A stretch of 45,008 bases of DNA. Origin: Mycolicibacterium vaccae NBRC 14118 = CIP 105934. GTDB taxonomy: Bacteria; Actinomycetota; Actinomycetes; Mycobacteriales; Mycobacteriaceae. The position numbers were made by a program, and so were the translations under genes. Shown here in pieces: positions 39,424 through 45,008 of this stretch. The notes beneath the pieces are model-generated. The model was not told where the DNA came from. It worked only from the letters and a program-made list of their open reading frames with translations, and did no database searches. How positions within the stretch are numbered: position 1 is the first letter of the stretch; each line of letters begins with the position of its first letter. The stretch covers positions 1 to 45,008 of the forward strand of contig NZ_BCRS01000027.1 of assembly GCF_001552715.1 (NCBI RefSeq), in the 5' to 3' direction.

Positions 39424-40374
39424 CTACTTCCGGCCGAGCAGCACCTCGCGCTGGTCGCGCACCCGCTCCCGCAACGCGGCGACCACCGCCGCGACCTCGG
39501 GCCGGCGCAACGTCTCGGCGCGGGTGACCAGCCAGTAGGTCAGCCGGATCGACACCGCGGCGGGAAGCACCCGGACCAGATCGGGATGGCGGTCGGCCAT
39601 GAAGCACGGCAGCAGGCCCAGTCCGGCCGCGGCGCGGGTGGCCTCGACGTGGACGAACACGTTGGTCGACGTCACCGATTCGCGCATGGCGGGTGCGAAA
39701 CTGGCGGCCAGGTCCAGATCGTCGACCTGCAGCATCGAGTCGATGAAGTACACGAGCGGGAACCGGCGCAGGTCGTCCACATCGGCCGGTTCACCGTGCT
39801 CGGCGAGGTAGTCGCGCGAGCCGTACAGGCCCAGGCAATAATCGCCGAGGGGCAGTGCCTCGGCGCGGTGCACCTTCGGCTCGCCGACGACGATCTCGAT
39901 GTCCAGGCCCGAGCGCTGCTGACTGGCCCGGCGTGTGGCGGCCACGATCTCCACCGACACCTTGGCGTGCTTGCGCTGTACCGCCGCCGCGGCCGGCGCG
40001 GCGATGTAGGCGGAGAACCCGTCGGTGGCCGAGAGGCGCACGACGCCTTCGAGTGCTCGCTGCCCGGCCGCGTCGGTGGCCAGCGAGCGGACCGCGTTCT
40101 CGACCGCTTCGGCGGCGGCCAGGGCTTCGCGTCCGAGGTCGGTGAGCTCCCAGCCGCCGGCGACGCGGGCCAGGACGCGGCCGCCCATGGCCTGTTCCAG
40201 CGCGGCGATGCGGCGGCTGATCGTCGTGTGGTTCAGGCCAAGCTCGTCGGCCGCGGTGGTGTATCGGCCCGTCCGGCCGACCGCCAACAGGACCAGCAGG
40301 TCGTCGGCACTGGGCCTGCGGGCAGGTAAAGGCACTTCTGCATTTTCGCAGATCGACACTGCGGTTTTGGCCAT
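39424..40374 (-). CDS. LysR-family regulator of the adjacent ketone-body operon
   Basis: The 316-residue regulator has an N-terminal winged HTH (DDLLVLLAVGRTGRYTTAADELGLNHTTISRRIAALEQ, about residues 24-62). A periplasmic-binding-protein-like effector domain follows. It is divergent from the MHS transporter-SDR-synthetase operon 69 bases away, the classic LysR arrangement, so it probably controls that operon. The first 17 residues before PLPARRPSADD are poorly conserved-looking; a GTG about 14 codons in could be the true start. Confidence 0.88.
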   Translation of the reverse strand: MAKTAVSICENAEVPLPARRPSADDLLVLLAVGRTGRYTTAADELGLNHTTISRRIAALEQAMGGRVLARVAGGWELTDLGREALAAAEAVENAVRSLATDAAGQRALEGVVRLSATDGFSAYIAAPAAAAVQRKHAKVSVEIVAATRRASQQRSGLDIEIVVGEPKVHRAEALPLGDYCLGLYGSRDYLAEHGEPADVDDLRRFPLVYFIDSMLQVDDLDLAASFAPAMRESVTSTNVFVHVEATRAAAGLGLLPCFMADRHPDLVRVLPAAVSIRLTYWLVTRAETLRRPEVAAVVAALRERVRDQREVLLGRK

Positions 40375-40443
40375 TGCCGGGTGGGGTAGCTGCAGGAATA
40401 CTCACCGACATCTGTGGCGGTCATCACAAAGGAGGGGTGTGCG

Positions 40444-41814
40444 ATGAGCACGCAACACGACGCGCGAACCGACGGTCCGGGACCGATCACGACGGGCCTC
40501 AAACGGGTGGTGGTCGCCTCGATGGCGGGGACGGTGGTCGAGTGGTACGAGTTCTTCCTGTACGCCACCGCCGCCACGTTGGTGTTCAACAAGGTGTTCT
40601 TCGCCGAGGGCACCAGCGAGGCCGCCGGGCTCATCGCCGCGCTGCTGACCTATGCGGTCGGGTTCGTCGCCCGTCCGCTGGGCGGCATCGTGTTCGGACA
40701 TTTCGGCGACAAGTACGGCCGCAAGAAGCTGCTGCAGTTCGCGATCCTGCTCGTCGGTGTCGTGACCTTCCTGATGGGATGCCTGCCCACCTATGCCCAG
40801 ATCGGGGTGTGGGCGCCGATCCTGCTCGTCGCGCTGCGGTTCCTGCAGGGCTTCGCCGTCGGCGGTGAGTGGGGTGGGGCGGTGCTGCTGGTCGCCGAAC
40901 ACAGCCCGGACAAGGACCGGGCGTTCTGGTCCAGTTGGCCGCAGGCCGCGGTGCCGGTGGGCAACATGCTCGCCACCGTCGTGCTGCTGGTCCTGACCGG
41001 GGTGCTGACCGAGGACGCGTTCATGTCCTGGGGCTGGCGCGTGGCGTTCTGGCTCTCGGCGGTGGTCGTGCTGATCGGCTACTACATCCGAACCAAGGTG
41101 ACCGACGCGCCGATCTTCATCGCGGCCCAGGAAGAGGTCGAACGGGTCAAGGCCGTGTCCTACGGCGTCAAAGAGGTGCTGAAGCGTTACCCCCGTGGCG
41201 TTTTCACCGCGATGGGGCTGCGGTTCGCCGAGAACATCATGTACTACCTGGTGGTCACGTTCTCGATCGTCTACCTCAAGACCCATGTCGGCGCCGATAC
41301 CAGCGACATCCTGTGGTGGCTGCTGGCCGCGCACGCCGTGCACTTCCTGGTCGTGCCGCAGGTGGGCCGACTGGCCGACCGGTACGGCCGCCGACCGGTG
41401 TACATCGGCGGCGCAGCGCTGGCCGCCACCTGGGGGTTCTTCGCGTTCCCGATGATGAACACCGGTAACTACCTGATGATCATGGGCGCGGTCATCCTCG
41501 GACTGGTCATCCACGCGTTCATGTACGCGCCGCAGCCGGCGATCATGGCCGAGATGTTCCCGACCCGGATGCGGTATTCGGGTGTGTCCCTGGGCTATCA
41601 GGTGACGTCGATCGTGGCGGGATCGCTGGCCCCGGCGATCGCCACCTGGCTGCTGGACAGGTTCGGCACCTGGATCCCGATCGCGGTCTACCTGGCCGGC
41701 GCCGCAGTGATCACGCTCGTCGCCGCGTGGTTCACCCGCGAGACCAACGGCATCGACCTGCACGACGTCGACGAGGCCGATCGAGAGCAACTCGCCAAGG
41801 CCGGCCTGGTATGA
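40444..41814 (+). CDS. MHS-family MFS transporter
   Basis: This 456-residue metabolite:H+ symporter of the MHS family has about 12 membrane helices. The family motifs are VEWYEFFLYATAATLVF (helix 1), GHFGDKYGRKKLL (loop 2-3), RFLQGFAVGGEWGGAVL and PQAAVPVGNML. Relatives import shikimate, proline, ketoglutarate and similar organic acids. The ATG at 40444 with AAAGGAGG upstream is preferred over an ATG at 40414. The stop overlaps the SDR start (ATGA). With its partners it may import acetoacetate or 3-hydroxybutyrate (inference). Confidence 0.92.
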   Translation: MSTQHDARTDGPGPITTGLKRVVVASMAGTVVEWYEFFLYATAATLVFNKVFFAEGTSEAAGLIAALLTYAVGFVARPLGGIVFGHFGDKYGRKKLLQFAILLVGVVTFLMGCLPTYAQIGVWAPILLVALRFLQGFAVGGEWGGAVLLVAEHSPDKDRAFWSSWPQAAVPVGNMLATVVLLVLTGVLTEDAFMSWGWRVAFWLSAVVVLIGYYIRTKVTDAPIFIAAQEEVERVKAVSYGVKEVLKRYPRGVFTAMGLRFAENIMYYLVVTFSIVYLKTHVGADTSDILWWLLAAHAVHFLVVPQVGRLADRYGRRPVYIGGAALAATWGFFAFPMMNTGNYLMIMGAVILGLVIHAFMYAPQPAIMAEMFPTRMRYSGVSLGYQVTSIVAGSLAPAIATWLLDRFGTWIPIAVYLAGAAVITLVAAWFTRETNGIDLHDVDEADREQLAKAGLV

Positions 41815-42557
41815 GTGGTCTGCGCGGCCGCACCGCACTGGTCACCGGCGGCGCCGGCGGTATCGGCGCGGCGTGCGCCAGGGCGCTGGCCGAACAGGGG
41901 GCCGAGGTCACCGTCGTGGACGTAGACGACGTGGCGGCCAAGGCCCTCGCCCAGGAGATCGGCGGAACCGCCTGGGTGCTGGACCTTCTCGATGTCCAGG
42001 CGCTGGAGGGTCTGACCCTGGCGACCGACATCCTGGTCAACAACGCCGGCGTGCAGAACATCGATGAGATCGCCGAGTTCCCGCCGCAGAAGTTCCGCTC
42101 GATGATGGCGTTGATGGTGGAAGCGCCGTTCCTGTTGATCCGGGCCGCGCTGCCGCACATGTACCGCAACGAGTTCGGGCGGGTGATCAACATCTCGTCG
42201 ATCCACGGACTGCGGGCGTCGCCGTACAAGGTCGCCTACGTCACCGCCAAGCACGCTCTGGAGGGGTTGTCCAAGGTGACCGCGCTCGAAGGCGGTCCGC
42301 ACGGCGTCACGAGCAACTGCGTCAACCCGGGCTACGTCCGGACCCCGCTGGTGACCAGACAGATCGCCGACCAGGCCAGAACGCACAACATCGATGAGGA
42401 TCAGGTCATCTCTGACATCCTGCTCAAGGAGAGCGCGGTGAAGCGTCTCGTGGAACCTGAGGAGGTCGGCGCGTTGGTCGCATGGTTGGCATCGCCTGTG
42501 GCGGGCATGGTCACGGGGGCGTCGTACACGATGGACGGCGGATGGAGCGCCCGGTGA
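41811..42557 (+). CDS. 3-hydroxybutyrate dehydrogenase-like SDR
   Basis: This 248-residue short-chain dehydrogenase has the cofactor motif TGGAGGIG (residues 12-19), NNAGVQ, the catalytic Ser in INISSIHG, YVTAK as YxxxK, and NPGYVRTPLV. The features SSIHG, ASPYKVAYVTAKH and GYVRTPLV are typical of D-3-hydroxybutyrate dehydrogenase, which makes acetoacetate using NAD. The ATG overlaps the transporter stop, and its end overlaps the synthetase start (GTGA). The neighbour encoding acetoacetyl-CoA synthetase supports the assignment. Confidence 0.88.
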   Translation: MSGLRGRTALVTGGAGGIGAACARALAEQGAEVTVVDVDDVAAKALAQEIGGTAWVLDLLDVQALEGLTLATDILVNNAGVQNIDEIAEFPPQKFRSMMALMVEAPFLLIRAALPHMYRNEFGRVINISSIHGLRASPYKVAYVTAKHALEGLSKVTALEGGPHGVTSNCVNPGYVRTPLVTRQIADQARTHNIDEDQVISDILLKESAVKRLVEPEEVGALVAWLASPVAGMVTGASYTMDGGWSAR

Positions 42558-44449
42558 CGGTGACCACCGAGCCCCAGTGGGTGCCGACCGACGAGGACAT
42601 CGAGGGAGCGCAGGTCACAGCGTTCGCCCGCTTCGCCGAACAACGCACCGGCAAGACGTTCGCGGATTACCAGGCCCTGTGGCGGTGGTCGGTCGAGGAC
42701 GTCGAGGGATTCTGGGGCGCGCTGTGGGACTACTTCGAGCTCGGTGAGCATTCCGGTGTCCTCGAGGGATCGGAAATGCCCGGGGTCACCTGGTTTCCGG
42801 GCACCACACTGAACTACGTCGACCAGGTCGTGCGGCAGGCCCGGACTGACCGGCCGGCGATCATCCACGTCAGCGAGGACGGACCCGACCGCGAGGTGTC
42901 CTGGGCCGACCTGCTCGGACGGGCCGCGGCGTTCGCCGAGAAACTGCGCGCGGTCGGCGTCGGCCCCGGTGACCGCGTCGTCGGGTATCTGCCCAACATC
43001 CCGGAGACAGTCATCGCGTTTCTGGCCACCGCCGGCGTCGGCGCGGTGTGGAGCGCATGCGGGCAGGACTACTCGGCCAAGGCAGCGCTGGACCGTCTGG
43101 GGCAGCTGGAACCGACGGTGTTGGTGGCCGCCGACGGCTACCTGTTCGGCGGCAAATACCGCGACAAGCGGGACGACGTGAAGGCCGTTGCGGCCGGGTT
43201 GCCGACGCTGAAGGCGACGTTCTCGACCGACGACCTCGCCGAACGAAGCGACGTCGCATGGGAACCCGTCCCGGTGGCGTTCGAGCATCCGCTGTGGATC
43301 CTGTTCTCGTCCGGGACCACCGGGCTGCCGAAGGGCATCATCCACGGCCACGGCGGCGTGGTGATCGAGCATCTCAAAGCCGTTGCGCTGCAATCGGACA
43401 TCGGCCGCGACGACACATTCTTCTGGTACACCAGCCCCAGCTGGATGATGTGGAACTTCCAGGTCGCGGGGCTGCTGGTCGGTGCGACGATCGTCTGCTA
43501 CGAGGGCAGTCCGAACGCCCCGAAGCCGGATGCGTTGTGGGACATCGCCGCCCGGACCCGCGCCACGGTGCTGGGCACGAGTCCCGGTTATGTGCTGGGC
43601 TGTATGAAGGCCGACGCCGAGCCCGGCCGCACCCACGACCTGTCGGCGCTGCGGACTGTCGGGATCACCGGGTCGTCGCTCCCTTCGTCGTCGTCGCTGT
43701 GGTTGCGCGACCATGTGGGGGTGCAGGTCGCCTCGATCAGCGGAGGCACCGACGTGGTGTCGGCGTTCATCGGTGGTGCGCGCACCGTGCCGGTATGGCC
43801 CGGCGAACTGTCCGCGCCGTACCTCGGTGTCGCCCTCGACGCATGGGACGAGTCAGGAAACCCGGTGCGGGGCGAGGTCGGCGAACTCGTCGTCACCAAG
43901 CCGCTGCCGTCGATGCCGGTCGCGTTCTGGAACGATCCCGACGGAGACCGTTACCGTTCCGCCTATTTCGACACGTTCCCGGGTGTCTGGCGCCACGGTG
44001 ACTGGATCACCATCACCGACCACGACAGCGTGATCGTGCACGGCCGGTCCGACTCGACGCTCAACCGGCACGGCATCCGGATGGGCAGCGCCGACATCTA
44101 TCAGGCGGTTGAGAGTCTGCCCGAGGTGGTGGAGGCGTTGGTGATCGGCGCCGAGCAACCCGACGGCGGCTACTGGATGCCGTTGTTCGTGGTGCTGCCC
44201 GATGATGTCGAACTGACCGACGAACTCCGCGACCGTATCAACGACACGATCCGCTCCGAGGTGTCGCCGCGCCACGTGCCCGACGAGATCATCGTCGCGC
44301 CCGCCGTTCCGCACACCCGCACCGGCAAGAAGCTGGAGGTGCCGATCAAGAAGCTGTTCCAGGGCGGAGACCCGGCGAAGGTCGTCGAGCGCAGCGCTGT
44401 CGACGATCCCGCGCTTCTCGACTGGTACGTCACGCAGCGTCGAAGGTGA
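42554..44449 (+). CDS. Acetoacetyl-CoA synthetase
   Basis: The enzyme activates acetoacetate with ATP and CoA. It is 631 residues, the usual size for acetoacetate-CoA ligase rather than acetyl-CoA synthetase-type enzymes of 650 or more. The N-terminal ACAS segment (WRWSVEDVEGFWGALWDYF) is followed by the AMP-binding motif ILFSSGTTGLPKGI. Further motifs are WYTSPSWMMWNFQV and HGRSDSTLNRHGIRMGSADIY. The C-terminal catalytic lysine region is RTGKKLEVPIKKLFQG. GTG 42554 overlaps the SDR stop and has GGAG upstream; ATG 42542 is an alternative. It completes the transporter-dehydrogenase-ligase pathway. Confidence 0.93.
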   Translation: MTVTTEPQWVPTDEDIEGAQVTAFARFAEQRTGKTFADYQALWRWSVEDVEGFWGALWDYFELGEHSGVLEGSEMPGVTWFPGTTLNYVDQVVRQARTDRPAIIHVSEDGPDREVSWADLLGRAAAFAEKLRAVGVGPGDRVVGYLPNIPETVIAFLATAGVGAVWSACGQDYSAKAALDRLGQLEPTVLVAADGYLFGGKYRDKRDDVKAVAAGLPTLKATFSTDDLAERSDVAWEPVPVAFEHPLWILFSSGTTGLPKGIIHGHGGVVIEHLKAVALQSDIGRDDTFFWYTSPSWMMWNFQVAGLLVGATIVCYEGSPNAPKPDALWDIAARTRATVLGTSPGYVLGCMKADAEPGRTHDLSALRTVGITGSSLPSSSSLWLRDHVGVQVASISGGTDVVSAFIGGARTVPVWPGELSAPYLGVALDAWDESGNPVRGEVGELVVTKPLPSMPVAFWNDPDGDRYRSAYFDTFPGVWRHGDWITITDHDSVIVHGRSDSTLNRHGIRMGSADIYQAVESLPEVVEALVIGAEQPDGGYWMPLFVVLPDDVELTDELRDRINDTIRSEVSPRHVPDEIIVAPAVPHTRTGKKLEVPIKKLFQGGDPAKVVERSAVDDPALLDWYVTQRRR

Positions 44450-45008
44450 CGAGGTCGATGCTGAGTCGGCCTTCGGCCAGGCTGAGCCGCCGGCGTACCG
44501 GTGGCCCGGGTAGCTGCGGGGCGATCGAGGTGTAGGTGGCCCCGGTCGGGGTCACATACTCGGCTCGATGCTCACCGTTGTCCTCGCTCGTGCTGACCCG
44601 CCAGCCCGGCGCCTCCTTCGCGTAGTTGCACGCCTCGCACACCCCCAGCCCGTTGCCCGCACTCGTGGGCCCGCCCGCCCGGGCCGGCACCGCATGATCG
44701 TGGTGGCGGATCGGGGCATTGCAGTACGGGGTGCGACACGTGCGGTCCCGGCGCTGCAACAGCAGCGCCAAACCTTTCGGAAACCTGCGGGCTTTGGATT
44801 CCATCGCCACCAACTGCCCTGAGCCGGGGTGACGGTAGAGCCGGCGCAGCGTGGCCTTCGGCTCGGCATCAGCAGCCGCATCCCCGGTCAACGCCCGGCA
44901 GAACCCGGCCGGCACCGGGCCGTACCCGTCGAGCCAACCCAGCTCGTCATCGTCACCGGCCAGGGTGGTGTCGGCCATCACCAGACTCACCGCCACCGGT
45001 ACCGGCCC
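44430..45008 (-). CDS. 13E12/DUF222-type HNH endonuclease, N-terminus cut by window edge
   Basis: The frame is open from the right edge to a stop at 44430, giving at least 192 C-terminal residues. The HNH nuclease block is intact: C-x4-C (CRTPYC), HHDH, then N in SAGNGLGVCEACNYAKEAPGW. This is the C-terminal part of the REP13E12 / DUF222-HNH family, repeated in many mycobacterial genomes and often linked to prophage or mobile insertions. The first internal GTG at 44996 is probably not the real start. The stop overlaps the convergent acetoacetyl-CoA synthetase by 20 bases. Confidence 0.85.
   Translation of the reverse strand, partial: GPVPVAVSLVMADTTLAGDDDELGWLDGYGPVPAGFCRALTGDAAADAEPKATLRRLYRHPGSGQLVAMESKARRFPKGLALLLQRRDRTCRTPYCNAPIRHHDHAVPARAGGPTSAGNGLGVCEACNYAKEAPGWRVSTSEDNGEHRAEYVTPTGATYTSIAPQLPGPPVRRRLSLAEGRLSIDLVTFDAA

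Overview
The window is a high-GC actinobacterial chromosome segment. Its gene content and order identify it as a Mycobacterium, most likely a fast-growing environmental Mycolicibacterium. The order lysS-lsr2-clpC1, then mhuD/lpqF, mutY, canB, disA-radA-lpqE, carD-ispF-cysS-rlmB, an ArsB-type carrier with a metallo-hydrolase, a LacI regulator, kstR, fadE34, kshB and hsaADCB follows the M. tuberculosis Rv3567c-Rv3598c neighbourhood as I remember it. This backbone is interrupted by genes typical of environmental relatives. No rRNA, tRNA, CRISPR array or complete insertion sequence was seen.

Left part (1-10 kb). A truncated PLP-dependent D-amino-acid enzyme diverges from lysS. lsr2 (nucleoid silencer) follows and ends at an intrinsic terminator that abuts a perfect GTTCGC-N5-GCGAAC palindrome resembling a ClgR operator, upstream of clpC1. 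A strong hairpin closes clpC1. A cobalamin riboswitch then precedes cbtB-cbtA (cobalt uptake) and a translationally coupled, atypical histidine phosphatase. On the minus strand come mhuD (heme degradation) and lpqF, with an alpha/beta hydrolase divergent from mhuD.

Middle (10-30 kb). These are housekeeping and stress genes: a GlxA/AraC-type regulator, mutY, canB, a proline-rich membrane protein, disA/radA/lpqE, carD, ispF, cysS and rlmB. ispD, normally between carD and ispF, is missing here. The accessory stretch 20.4-29 kb carries an ArsB-type transporter with an MBL-fold protein, an MFS exporter, an isolated pxpA-like gene, a znuACB zinc importer with a probable Zur box, a LacI regulator and otsB.

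Right part (29-45 kb). This is a KstR-controlled cholesterol and steroid catabolism block: kstR, fadE34 (side chain), kshB (ring opening) and hsaA-hsaD-hsaC-hsaB (A/B-ring degradation). Three KstR operators lie in its two promoter regions. The nat gene that follows hsaB in M. tuberculosis is absent. In its place are a TetR/DUF2867-like divergent pair with a long perfect operator palindrome, and then a LysR regulator divergent from an overlapping three-gene operon (MHS transporter, 3-hydroxybutyrate dehydrogenase-like SDR, acetoacetyl-CoA synthetase) that looks like a ketone-body uptake and activation pathway. The right edge holds a truncated 13E12-type HNH endonuclease.

A recurrent feature is the leaderless promoter. 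At least eleven genes have a TANNNT -10 hexamer ending 6-8 bases before an ATG or GTG start, and those of lysS and cysS are almost identical in sequence.
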